A stretch of 64,000 nucleotides of DNA. Source: Apiosordaria backusii. Its lineage: Eukaryota; Ascomycota; Sordariomycetes; Sordariales; Lasiosphaeriaceae. Numbering within the stretch: the first letter of the stretch is position 1; the number at the start of each line of letters is the position of its first letter. The stretch is taken from contig JAUKTV010000002.1 of the NCBI GenBank assembly GCA_030549205.1, positions 1,116,001 through 1,180,000 of the forward strand, in the 5' to 3' direction. The translations under genes were made by a program, and so were the position numbers. Positions 47,075 to 58,430 of the stretch are shown one piece after another. The notes below the pieces were generated by a model. It was not told the origin of the DNA. It saw only the letters and a program-made list of their open reading frames with translations, and ran no database searches.

Positions 47075-47994
47075 TGGACGGAGATGGATGGCAAGCTACC
47101 TGTTAGTTGGAGGTTTAACAGCGGCGTCAATGATGTTGTTTGCAGATCAGTTGGACGTAGTTTATCCGTATATACCAGCTTGAGTGGTCGCGTCGCTCCT
47201 TTTGTTGTCAAGGATGTGTTTTTATTGTCCATTTTTGCCAATCGTCTAATCCAAAAACTTGGAAAAAAAGCAGGCATGGTGAAATTTTGGACCAATAGGC
47301 TTCTGACATATGCACAGGGGGGGGGACCAACAAGAGTCTTGATTACTGGAACTGGACATGTTCCCTTCTTGAAGTTCGCAGACAACATGGAAGGCAGGGT
47401 AGTATTATGCACGTGGACAAAAGGGAATACCTGCACGCGCATAGTGTAGCAGTTCGCGGCAACTGCAAACCGATGCCGCGAACGCACCCCATTGGGTGAT
47501 ATTTGGGCATACATGTGCATATGCGTGTTGGTTCTGGAATCCTCAACACAGAAAAGTTCCTGACAACCTGGAAATGGCAACCCCTCGGACACACTGCAAG
47601 GATTGTCACCACACCACAAACCAACCGCAAGGAAAGTGCCCACAACAGGGATTCCATGTTGACACTATCGGAAAGCGGAACGGACCATTCTTCCCTTCTG
47701 GAAGCTGCAGCACACCCATCGTTGCCAATGCCCCGAAACCCCGCTGCTGTGAGAGAAAGAAAAGGCCGTCGCTCCAATCCATCCCGTCTTCTCGTCGACT
47801 TCTCACGTTGCACAAATGTACTGACCTCCCGAACCGTCGTCTCTTTCGCTTCCCCGAGTCATTCCCGCACCGCGCCGCCGCCTCTGCCGCAAAGCTGATT
47901 TTCCCCGGCACACTCCACGCCACCGCACCGCACTGTACTACCGTCACGCCACACAGACCATCGCGTACCAAATCGGACCGTGATTACCGCCGAT
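47075..47994. other. Intergenic region
   Basis: 920 bases between the P450 stop and the methyltransferase start. Both strands have open frames, but none resembles a protein family. It should hold the methyltransferase promoter. Confidence 0.5.
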
Positions 47995-49415
47995 ATGGGA
48001 TCGTCTAAGTCACCGTCTTCTCCTCCTGTGGCGGCGTCATCCCCACCCACAGCGCCCGTTGAAGCGGGTACTTATGGTGAGGAAGCGGCGCCGATCACTG
48101 TGGTTAGTTTGGACCGGTTTTACCAATATTTCCAAGCCAAAACCCCGTGAAATTGACCCATTGCGCAGGACCCCGATTTTGAAACGGTTGAGGATCAAGG
48201 CGATGGCGACTCGGCCCTTGGATAGTATGTCTCACTCACAACCACTCATCGTTGTCAGCGAATGAGAGGCTAATCCACAATGGATGAATTCAGCTCCGAA
48301 TCCTCCACCGCATCCCTCAGCTCTTCCATTTTGCAGTACCGTGAGATTCACGGGCGCACTTATCAGAACTTCAAGGAGGCCGAGTATTGGGCACCCAATG
48401 ATGACAAGCAGAATGATGGCTTGGATTTGCAGTCTGTGCAACCTTCTCTTTCAGATGGCATGTTCTCGTGTACTTACACATAACTCGCAGTCATCACATG
48501 ATGTTCCTCATTCACAACAACTCGCTTTTCCGGTCACCAGTTGATGATCCGGACGCAGTTCTTGATGTGGGGACTGGAACTGGCATTTGGGCCTTGTAGG
48601 TTTATGCTGCAATTGCTAGTCGTCATGGGGACATGAATCACTGACAGTGAGAAAAAGGGACTGTGCAGACCAGTTCCCGGGTGCCGAAGTCATCGGAACT
48701 GATCTCTCACCTATTCAGCCAACATGGACACCCCCCAACTGCCGCTTCGAGCTTGACGACGCCTCCCTGGACTGGACTTTTGCCTCGGACAAGTTCGACC
48801 TCATCCACCTCCGCTTCCTCATCGGCTCCATCGAGAACTGGCCCAAGCTCTACCGCCAGGCCTACCGCTGCCTCAAGCCTGGCGGCTGGCTCGAGCACAC
48901 CGACTTCACCATCCGCATCGCCTCCGACGACGGCTCCGTCAACACCGAGGACCCCGCCCATCCTTATGCTATCTGGAACAGGATCTTTGCCGAAGCCGGA
49001 GAGAAAACCGGCCGTACTTTCCTCGTGTCCGACAAGGGCAAAAACGCCGAGTGGATGAGAGAGGCCGGGTTTCCCGGCCCGTTCAATGTCGAGCATTACA
49101 AGCTGCCTCTGGGGACGTGGCCAAAGGACAAGAAGTGGAAGGAGGTCGGCGCGTTCAACAGGCAGAGCTGCTTAGAGGGGCTGGAAGGGTACGTGCTGTA
49201 CCTGGCCGTGAAGGTCTTGGGGTGGCAGTTTGAGGAGGTCCAGGTCTTGGTGAGCAAGATGAGAAGCGCGTTGGGGAACCCGAATTATCATGCTTACTAT
49301 GGTTGGTGAGTATTTTCCCTTTTTTTTCGCCTTGATTCAGAGAGAAGATGGGGATGCTAACTTGATTGACTTACCTAGCTCGACGGTGTGGACACAGAAG
49401 CCGCTTGATGGCTAG
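47995..49415 (+). CDS. SAM-dependent methyltransferase, LaeA/UMTA-like
   Basis: Six exons (47995-48102, 48169-48224, 48294-48431, 48491-48595, 48658-49305, 49379-49415) give 363 residues in one frame. A Ser/Pro-rich disordered N-terminus (SKSPSSPPVAASSPP) precedes the class I fold. Motif I is VLDVGTGTGIWAL (126-132), then VIGTDLSPIQPTW, the acidic motif FDLIHLRFLIGSIENW, and RCLKPGGWLEHTDF. This is the large fungal family that includes LaeA, a nuclear global regulator of secondary metabolism, and many small-molecule or protein methyltransferases (UMTA). It is a paralogue type rather than clearly LaeA itself. Its place beside oxidases and in the same window as a terpene synthase is suggestive only. 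The fifth exon start needs the AAAAAG acceptor at 48657. Confidence 0.9.
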
Positions 49416-50539
49416 ATGTTGGCCAAGTGCCATATTTGAGCGGCTTATGAACTTGATTTTTCTGTTTTAGTCATATACGAAGGAATGACCGGGCTACAAT
49501 GAGTGACGGCGCTAGCTGGGCGTAGGGAAACAAGGCATGTGATTATGATTCGGCAACGAGTAAAAGTGCCTTGACGGCATCCCGAGTTGCAAACGAGGCA
49601 TAAGTGCGTTATGTATTTATTTGTACACACAGTGTAGCATACAGCACCGCTTCTTACGGCTAAAGAACGACGACAACATATATAAATGATTGGTTGATTG
49701 TCAAACTTGGAAGTCTACCTATGAATCACTGGATATCCACATAAACTGAGATGATGAGATCGAAATGGAGCCTCTTTCTTGATCTCCACGCGTGGGCCCT
49801 TTTGTTTTTTTTCCCATTCTACTCCATTATCCTTTGAAGTTTGTTACCAAACCCCTCGTAATGTCGTGTTTATCCTCCATACCTTATATAATTGGGCTCT
49901 TTGATTTTGCATCATGGTTGCAGTGATAATGTACTCGTGAGGGCCGCCAGTGGTATGTACAATGTGTATCCATGAAAAGGTACCTTATAGAGGAAGATTG
50001 ATAATACTACAAGGTCTATAGTCCAGCAAGTGCCTATTTCATGATCAGTAAGGTACCTAGGTAGATATCCGCAAATTCTGAAACCATCTGATCTTGCCCT
50101 GCTTGTTTGGGATCACCTCTTCTTCGGTGCCGGCTTTTTCGCCTTCGGAGATGGCCCTTTTCGTGGCGCCGTGTTTCGTTTGATAGGTATTTGCCTCAAT
50201 GACTCGGCCAGTGACACAGTTCCAAACATGACAGGCCTGAACCAGGAGAAAAGCCAACAGCTAGATTGATAATGACAAATGAGAAACGTCATCAACGAAT
50301 CGGCGAAGACCGCCCCGCCAGATATACTCGCCCTGGCATCGGATCTTGGCACGTATGCCACGATATCTCGACACGTCTGCGGTGACACGAGATGTCGACT
50401 GACCTCGGCATCGTGTCTCACAAATGTCTACCTTGTAGCATAGTGCAAAATTGAGCATTGTAAGATGATTCTATAGAGAACTCGTAGCTGGATATATCCT
50501 TCCATCGGTTGGCCCCCTTCCTAGCCAAGCGCCAAGTCT
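49416..50539. other. Gene-poor region with a possible small relic
   Basis: No firm gene. On the minus strand, 50057-50260 reads WNCVTGRVIEANTYQTKHGA and IPNKQGKIRWF, which looks protein-like and may be a leftover exon of the neighbouring patatin-type relic or another gene. The motif AGGTACCTAGGTAG occurs at 50051-50064. Confidence 0.35.
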
Positions 50540-53500
50540 TCATTTGGCTGAAGAAGGCGGTGGCACCACTGTCGTCCCTCTTGACCATGCCCGAAGTCGA
50601 GGCGAACTAACAGGCATTTCATCCATGAGAACCTCATTTTCGATACATTGTGGGAACCCGCTAATTGATAAGCAAAAGTCTGGCCCACAAGTATAGGCGT
50701 CGTGCTGCAAGCGGATCGCCAGACGAGCTGGTGCTGCCAACGAAGATACCGAAAAGGAGATGTCAATCTCATGCTGCGACGAACCACTTGATGTCATCCG
50801 TATCGTGGGCATGAATCTGCAGTAGAAGGAGCTGGTAATGAGCTATGGGCCACCTCCTTAATGTTGGGTATCCCCTGGCTGAGTACAAGATTCTCGAGTT
50901 CCCTCACTCGTTTGGTCTCGTTGAGCTTGGGGACACCAGTGGGAACTTCAACGTTGAGCCTCAGATATCTGCTCGTGGACTCCCTGTTCCCACGAACTGA
51001 CTCGGTTGATTCCTTGACGAACTCGTCCCAAATGGTTTGGCACTCGAGGATGTTTTCAGAAACACCAGCAGCGACTCACCACGCCTTCTTAATGAAATGA
51101 GGTTTCTTCGAATCCCCGGCGTTGTTGACGTTATGTGACCACGATGACGGATTGCGGCCCGTACCTAATGAAAGAAAGATGGCGGGTTGCAGATGTCTCA
51201 CATCATCCCAGAGGAAGCGGCGTTCATTGAAGGCGACCTTCACCGGACAGTTGTGGTAGAGGCCCCCATCGCAAAAGTCCCTGCCTGTCTCTCGTTTGAC
51301 CAGTGTCTTGAAATATGGGAAAGCTGCCGAGGTCGCTCGGGCCCTATTAATCAACGTCAGCTAAGTCCACTGTTAATATGGACTTGCGGTGCTTACGCCT
51401 CCCAAATCTTCACATTATGTTGCGGTGCGTCTTCTCTGATAAAGGCGTATGATGCTAAGATAATGACTATGGATGTCAGCCTTAGCCAATATGAATGAAG
51501 ACTACCTACGTCAGAACGTACCCATCTTGTCGCTAGCTTGAAGTTGTCGGTTATAGTTAGTCATAACAACTAGTTGATGCCTAACTGTTATGTCGGTAGA
51601 TGTTAGGGCGACTTTAGTTTGACATTTGCTTTGTGAATCATGACCTCAAATAAGAGCCTCTGCTGACCAAAGGTTCTGTGAAGTAAGGCCTCGAATGGTC
51701 TGCTTTTGTACTCGCTTCCGTAGGAAACCATGGCCGCTGTTCGGAGACCAGGGACCCTGCTCAGTTCTCTAGGTGTAAAGGCTACCGGGCATAATTCCTT
51801 GAAGTCCGTGATGCACTTGGATACTGGTTGGTTATTGACGAAAGCTCCGAGAGCCACGATGCCTCCAGTGCTAGGGACAGGAGTTAGCAATGACCAAGTA
51901 TGTTACCAAGGTATTTAGGAGCCAGTATTTGGCATTGACGAACCTTGTCCCGACAACCAGGTCAAAGAATGGCTAAATCTTCATATGGCCCTCAATCTCC
52001 TTTTCAATCTCCCGGAGGATGGCCAACTGGATAATCCCACGGATCCCGCCTCTGTTTGCTGTCAGTGACAAAAAGCGTTATGACATACACGCGCTAATCT
52101 TACCCATCGAGGAAAAGTATTCTCAGACCGGCAAATGGAGGCTTGACGCGAATCTGAAAAGGCTGTGGCTCCCTTGGGTGAAGAGGACAATATGACAGTG
52201 ATCTAATGATGTCCTCATCATCTAGGCCGGTTGGTTCGCAAAACACTTCAAGACAGGCGGTGCACAACGTATGCCCACAAGGCAAGCAATGCTCGGGCAT
52301 GTTATGACGCAAGCACAAAAGGCAGACTTTGTGGCCCACAAAGTCAGTCGCGTCTCGTACCTGTGAGGAGAGGAAAATGTGTCCATCTGGTTGCGGTGGA
52401 TTCTGGCGGCGATGGCCGTCTTAGTCAGATATTTCATGCCGCGCTCACTCTGATGGCAAGAAAGCTGTGCGTTGAGACGGTCCAGCTCTTGTTGAATCTT
52501 CTTCAGCCACCTCGCGAAGAAGTCGCCGGGCTTGAAGTTGCTCTCGAAACAACCAAAGCCGAACAGCTTGCCGTCAGGCCTCTGGTGTCGCTTCTTGCCA
52601 TGAGCTGATTTGAAGTTGCAGCATCGAACTCCGTTGCGCTCGTAGGTGCAAGGTAGCCAAAGCTGACAGAAGATATCAAATGCTTGAAGAAGAACTTGAA
52701 GCTTTGGTACTTTTGCCACAGAATCTTTCCCAGATCGCCTGTGGAGGCAAGTCAGCAAAGGGTTAGATAGGTAGGGGCCTATGGAATAAGCCGTGACATA
52801 CTCATTATGCCATGCCTCTCAGCATCCAACAGGATACAAGATGAAATGACCGGAACAAGAGCGTCAAGGAGCGTGGTGGAGTCATGCCTGATATCGCCAT
52901 CGGAACCGGTTCTCTGGAATATGAGGATGAACTGAAGCATATTCCCAGCAAAGGTAACCTGGATCGGGTTCCGCTTCAGGGCTTGGCTCAAGAAGTCAAA
53001 TGGGTCATCTGGTTTCTGTGAAAAGTGATCAAAGGCGCAACTCAACATGTGGTCCATGTTCTCAGCATTCGGCGCCATCCTCTTTTCCCGTTTTGTCTCG
53101 AAGGACTTGTTGCAATTTGTGGCAATCGCATCGTAGAGTCGTGTCACCTGCTGATCCATCCGCCCAAAATAAAGCTTCTCAGGGAGAGGAACAAAAGTGA
53201 CTGTCGCATACCTTAGTAATGCTGCAAGAGTTGACTGATGGTGGTTATGCGCTGTTCTTTGCCTTCTCCACTCATCCTGTGAATGTCGTTCGTCAACTTC
53301 TGGAGGTTTAAGTCATCGTCGAACCTGATATGAAGAGCATTGAGATGCTTTTCTGTCGCCTTTTCTGGTGTCCATTCCTCAGGGTTGATGCCACTGTCAA
53401 CCTAATTCAGAGCTATGATGAGGTGCGGTTGAATAGCCTAGTTGAGAGATGTGTAGATAGAACTACGTGCCTAAGGAATCAGGTATCTTGACACAACAGA

Positions 53501-54480
53501 CTCGAGCGTTCTGCGGACCGCATTAGAAAATACGGCTCTTTTTCCAACATGGATGGGTGCCTCACCTAGCTTCCTTCAAGACGAAAACAACCACGTCCGA
53601 AAAAGTGTACAGAAGCCTGGGAAACAAGCCTATGACAACGTCTTCCTGCTTTATGCGCCGATCGGCCTGAGTTGTCTATGAAATATCCTTGAGTTTGTAG
53701 CGCTTCCGAACTAGAGTGCTTACGTCCTTTTGTTTTAGACCCATTGGTGTCTTTTCCCCACTGTCAAGACCTTCATAGTCTGCAAACAGCAAAGGCACTT
53801 GGCTTCTACGGGTTCCAGGATCGGGATAGAGTTGCACATCTCCAGTGGTAGGGGTCGAGTCTCCAGAGACGCCAGTTATTGGGTGGAAGAACTTGAGGCC
53901 CATGTCGTCGTAAGAGTTAGTGATAGATTACTGTAGAGCGATGAGCATTCTAATCACTGTGCTCTTCCCAGCTCCTACTCTTGCGTTAGTGCCACTGTGC
54001 CATTGACGACACCAAGTCGAAGGGGAAATGTGTACCTGTTTGCCCAAAAAAAGACACAAGACTGGGAAATTGCTCCGGGGATTTTGCGGTGAAGCTGTCC
54101 GTTATGACCTCCCTGAACATATCGTGAGGTGGCACCAAAGCGAAAGTGGCCATTATCTGGATCGTCCGTGATGCCAAACCACTTCGCGCCAGCCTCCTAA
54201 GCGTGAAGTTCGAATCGCTCATCATCGTCCGTATACCTAGTTGTTAAAGATGTCTGTGAGCCTGTAGTAAATCTTGCGATCCGCCTTTTCGTGGTACGCT
54301 TGTTGCTTTGGCTTGACTGCGAGCTATTGGCTATCTTGTTCTTACTGGAGCCTCGACCTTTTTGTGAGCCTACTGCTTGTCCTAACAGTCTGTATAAAAG
54401 ACGCCCCCTCCGCACTGCACATAAACCTATGTGGGGCCTTTGCCGCACAAGACGCATGGGTCGAATTCTGGGATTTTGTT
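50540..54480 (-). pseudogene. Decayed multidomain gene: zinc finger, P-loop/GTPase-like, RING, patatin phospholipase
   Basis: Protein-like text runs the whole way leftward but in several frames and with many stops. From the 5' end: a Cys-rich finger (FDPCVLCGKGPT..VQCGGG) holding TAG at 54427, 54382 and 54370; a P-loop split by an intron (SFFGQT / VGAGKSTVIRMLI, near 53990-54060); a switch-like block (ADYEGLDSGE, 53770); FPRLLYTFSDVVVFVLKEA (53600); two TAG codons at 53438 and 53402; a RING finger (CLLCLRHNMPEHCLPCGHT, 52320); then patatin motifs RILFLDG/GGIRGI (oxyanion hole), VVGTS/TGGIVAL (nucleophile Ser), and CDGGLYHNCPV with LSLGTG. A TAG at 51973 lies between the first two patatin motifs. 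The C-terminal beta domain ends near 50540. Patatins are lipid acyl hydrolases; this copy should not be made intact. Confidence 0.72.
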
Positions 54481-55455
54481 ATTTAAAAATAAAGGAGGTA
54501 GGCAGTTGACGTTTGGAGAGTAGTCCATCGTTGCTATTTGGTATTCCGGTGGTGTTGAAGAGGTGATGCTCTTGACTATTTGGCGAAGAGTGTGAGAGAT
54601 GACGTTGTGTCGTGAAGAAGCACTGAGGCGTCACCCAAGCTAGATCACATTATCTACTTTTCCTGTGCTTCAGGGAAATCTTGGGCACAGATGGCATTGG
54701 GCATTGAGGCTGTCATGGATGGCAGCCAATTACCGGTAGGCAGTTTATCGTTGCAGCGCCAGGAGGTCATTTGAGCTGTAACTTTGGGAGGTTGATCAAG
54801 ATACCACCTGTTGTCGAGCCTGACGTATTTACTTCCAGTTTTTATGAACCAGGCTACGCGCGATCAGAATAAAAGCGCTTATTAAAGTTGGGTTGTCAGC
54901 AATGGCATTGTCTTGGTGAACATTTTGGGTTTGGTGCCAAGTCTGATTAGCTGCAATGAGTTCAACCTGGAGTGTTTGTATATTTGAGCAACTTGTCTTT
55001 GAGTGTTTTTAGACTCAAAGATGCACCCCTCGGCATTTCACATAGATCCCAGACGAGTCGTTAAGGTTGCATAACAGAGTTGGGTTGCAGTGATTTAGAC
55101 TGTGCCTTTGGTAAATGACGCACTTGAGTGTCCCAAGTAAAGGGGATGGGTTTGTTCTACATACCAGGTACACTCAGGTAGACATAACCCAAGCGGGATC
55201 GGGGACCGTGTTCCCCACACTGGTCATGTGACAGGGTCTCCCGTGGGTCCACGAGTCACGTGTTTCATATAATTTAAAGGAACCAAGTGGGTCAGCATTA
55301 TAAGCGACTGTATTTTACAAAGCAACACCTTACCACGCCACAACAGGAATTAAGTATAACCGCTTAACAAAGACGGCTTTAAACGTCGAAGCTCTGGACT
55401 TTTAATTCACTAAATATTACCTCACGCTCCAAAAGTTCAATCAAGAAAGAGCGCA
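54481..55455. other. Intergenic region
   Basis: About 975 bases between the patatin-type relic and the kinase gene. No gene seen; likely includes the kinase promoter. Confidence 0.5.
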
Positions 55456-56757
55456 ATGATGAAAAGTGCGCTGGAATCGCGCCTTTTTCTCGATGGAGTA
55501 CAAATGGCGACCCGCGGCGCAGTAGATGAGTTTGGTTTCTTGGAGGACGAACAAAACGGCCCAGACACCACCGCTGTCGAGACAGCTAGACTCTTCAGCC
55601 AGCGGCACACCGAATATCCAAGTCTCTTATCGAGAGAGAATGAATTGACGGCGATCAGGCAACAAGAGTGTCTGATCCTTGATGCATCGCATGGGCAAAC
55701 AATCCCTAGCCTGGTCAACGAACCTGGTCTCTTAGGCAACACACGAAACGGCTCAGATCCAGTTGTTGATGACAGATCCTCAGACCAGCCACCGAGTGAA
55801 GATCCAAGGCTCTCGCCGAGAACAAATGAGCCAGGAATCGGGCAGACAATGCCTTTGATCCTTAATGGACCACAAGGTACAGCGATCCTCGTCCCAGTTG
55901 ACGAATCTGGCTTATATTTGTGGGACACAGAAAATGCTCAGGTTCCAACCGTTGTCGAGGAAAGCAGATCCCAAAGTCAAAAACAAAGCGAAGATGTCTC
56001 CGCACTTCCGGGCGTTCCAAGCCTCCCTCTTCCCCCAGTAATTACAACGGAGCACCCAATATTGCTTCCCAAGAACCTCGAGATTCTTGGTCTGGGAGGC
56101 AGTGGCTATATATACAAATGCCCCGGAGGCTTCGCATACAAAGTGCACGCTAGCCAGCGAGAGGTCGACTTTATGAAGGCGGCAGGGGACTGTTCCGTTA
56201 CTCCCTTTAGCCGTGTCATGCGCAACGTACACGGCGTCTTGGTACCGTGTGGACTGATCATGGAACTTGCGACGCCCTTCAATTTCAAGCTTGTACCGTC
56301 TGAAGAGCGTGCGACTGTTAAAGACGAGATGATCAACCTCGTCGAGCGCCTCCACAGCAGCAAAGTTGGCATTGTTCACGGCGACATCAAGCCTGCCAAC
56401 TTTCTGCGGTGCCGCGATGGCAAACTTCGACTCTGCGATTTTGATTCTGCTCGACTGATCGCCGATGAGGATACCGAGGGCTGGGAAGGCTTTGTCAGTG
56501 AGCGCTATGTGGCCCCGAGCCGTGGCTTTCCTAAGTATGGGCCACCCACTGTCAGGGACGACAACTACGCTTTGGCTATTTCTATATGGGAGCTCTACAC
56601 GGGAAACGACGCTTTAATAGACGAGGACATGGAGGAAGTTTTGAATGATGGTAGGACGGTTGATGTAGATGAATTGGAGGATCAGGATATCCGGAATTTT
56701 GTGCGAAAGCGGCTGCGAGACGGTGGCGCGAAGGTCGAAGCACCAAAATTCTATTAA
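55456..56757 (+). CDS. Protein kinase-like protein with N-terminal triple repeat
   Basis: Intronless gene for 433 residues. The C-terminal half (about 208-421) is a protein-kinase fold: Gly loop LGLGGSGYIYKC, ATP-site Lys229 in FAYKVH, catalytic loop IVHGDIKPANFL with Asp310 and Asn315, and metal Asp328 in CDFDSA, where the usual DFG is DFD. HGDIKPxN with DFD is the form seen in many small fungal-expansion kinases of unknown target. The N-terminal half is made of three degenerate units of about 62 residues starting at residues 10, 73 and 134, each with an L-hydrophobic-LD/N opening and a (D/N)Ex-G-(F/L/I)-L centre, ending in a Ser/Glu-rich stretch. No membrane helix. It lies between gene relics but is itself open. 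Substrate and pathway are unknown. Confidence 0.8.
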   Translation: MMKSALESRLFLDGVQMATRGAVDEFGFLEDEQNGPDTTAVETARLFSQRHTEYPSLLSRENELTAIRQQECLILDASHGQTIPSLVNEPGLLGNTRNGSDPVVDDRSSDQPPSEDPRLSPRTNEPGIGQTMPLILNGPQGTAILVPVDESGLYLWDTENAQVPTVVEESRSQSQKQSEDVSALPGVPSLPLPPVITTEHPILLPKNLEILGLGGSGYIYKCPGGFAYKVHASQREVDFMKAAGDCSVTPFSRVMRNVHGVLVPCGLIMELATPFNFKLVPSEERATVKDEMINLVERLHSSKVGIVHGDIKPANFLRCRDGKLRLCDFDSARLIADEDTEGWEGFVSERYVAPSRGFPKYGPPTVRDDNYALAISIWELYTGNDALIDEDMEEVLNDGRTVDVDELEDQDIRNFVRKRLRDGGAKVEAPKFY

Positions 56758-56808
56758 TTTAGTCTACCTAGCATGCTTCGTGACTTAAAACAACAAATAC
56801 AAGCACAG

Positions 56809-57688
56809 TTACAGCAGGTAGTTATCAAACCAAGTGACTGCCTGCAAAAAGGCCTGCTCCTTGGCATACCTCGTTGCCTTCTTGCTAGGATCTCCTCTGA
56901 CCGCGAAACCGTGCTCAACACCAGAGTAGAGGTTGATTTGGTATGGCTGGCCGGTCTTTTGCAAAATCTCCTCACTCTTGTGGCGCTTCTCGGCCGGGAA
57001 GATGCTGTCGGTCTCGGCCGCGGCAATGCTGAATGGGCCCTCGATCGCAGCCAGTTCGTCCTCCTCAATAAACGAAGGGTGAGCGACATATCCAACCTTG
57101 ATGCCGTCCTTGTAGTGTCTGACAACATACTGAAAACTTTGCGTCAGCATTCCTCTCGCGCATTTGGAACAGAGTCACAAAGCCTACCTTGGCACCGAAG
57201 CAATACCCGACGGCACCCAGCTTCTTAACCCCATACTCTTCCTTGAGCGCCTTGATCGCGTCCTCAACAATGGGATCGACAGCCTCCTTTGTGTGAGGGT
57301 TGTTCCCATCAGATCCCTTGGTTAACCAAGCCATGAAATCGAAGTTGCCCGGGCGATTTGGGGAGAGAGCGTCACCGTTGAACAAGTCGATCAGCAGGGT
57401 CAAGTATCCATTGGCAGCAAACTGGTCCGCGATCAACTTGCTGTTGTCCCAGATACCGAGGACGTCGGGGAGAAGGAGGAGGCCGACACCCTTGTGGGCC
57501 TTGTCGGCAGGGGGCGTTGCGAGATAGGCGTCGTGCTTGTTGGCTATTTTGATGGACTGGCCTGTGGTTTCACCTCTAAAGAGGGGGAGAGCGGTTAGCG
57601 ACAGGACAGGCCTGTGCGGGTGTTGGGTTGGTGCTTACTCGTGTTTGACACCAATGGTGCAGCATTTTGCCGGAGGGTTGGACGCCAT
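56809..57688 (-). CDS. Dienelactone hydrolase family protein
   Basis: Three exons (57639-57688, 57188-57575, 56809-57129) encode 252 residues. The alpha/beta-hydrolase triad is visible: nucleophile Cys142 in GYCFGAK, Asp187 in AAETDSIFPAE and His219 in GVEHGFAVRG. The N-terminus MASNPPAKCCTIGVKHEGE is the usual one for the fungal AIM2-like branch. Classical members open dienelactones in the ortho-cleavage pathway of (chloro)catechols; most fungal members have undefined lactone or ester substrates. A role downstream of the aromatic enzymes at 34.8-43.6 kb would be attractive but is only a guess, since the genes are over 13 kb apart. Cytosolic, no signal peptide. Confidence 0.92.
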
Positions 57689-58430
57689 TGTGGATGTGTT
57701 GGTCTTTCGGACTGTTGCTGTAGCGGCTTAGAATTGCAAAGGGATCAGTCGCGGTCTTGAATGATTTGACAACGCGTCGATCAAGATCTCTTGCTCCCTA
57801 TTTATTTTCCACAGCACAAAGCAAGCTGCCCCTCCAGCTCCCCGCCCCCACCCCACTCCGTCATTATGGACCCCGCCAAATTTGCGATATTCTCCACCCG
57901 TTCCCGGTACTCCGAGACAGACCCACCGCTTGGCAATATCTCTCGGCATTCAGGGGCTAAAAAGGGGCAGGTAATTTCAGACAGTCTGCTGCGAAGTAAA
58001 CAAACAGAAACTAAAAATCCCAATTGGCGCAATACAGTTAGGTATGCTAGGAAGAGGGTCCAGCACTTGGACATGTGTGGCAAGCCACCAAGCCAGGTTG
58101 AGGGCAGCAGCCCACGGAGTCTGCACACGAACTTTGCCATGGAAAACCCATCAATAAACGAGACCCCGATGCCCATCACATCACACCAAGCTTTCTAGAC
58201 GTCACCTCTAACGAAGCCATTTCTGCCTGCTCTTCAGCGTCAAGCAGTTTGATCCTATATCATGTCCGATCGTTTACAGCTGTCTCGCTCCCGTGACTCC
58301 CGCAGGAGTCGAGTTGGCCAGCACCGCGCTCGCAGGAGAGCTTACAGATGTCCAGGCTGATTTGTAGGCCTTCATGTACCAATATTTTTTCCCCATTCAT
58401 TCAGCACCAACATGACATGTAGTAATCTCG
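57689..58430. other. Intergenic region
   Basis: No supported gene. It contains a reversed CCCCTGAATGCC motif at 57945-57956, matching the start of the segment at 24031. Confidence 0.5.

Noticed and set aside
57791..58198. 135-codon plus frame after the dienelactone hydrolase start
   Set aside because: Overlaps the likely promoter of the hydrolase gene and shows no conserved pattern.
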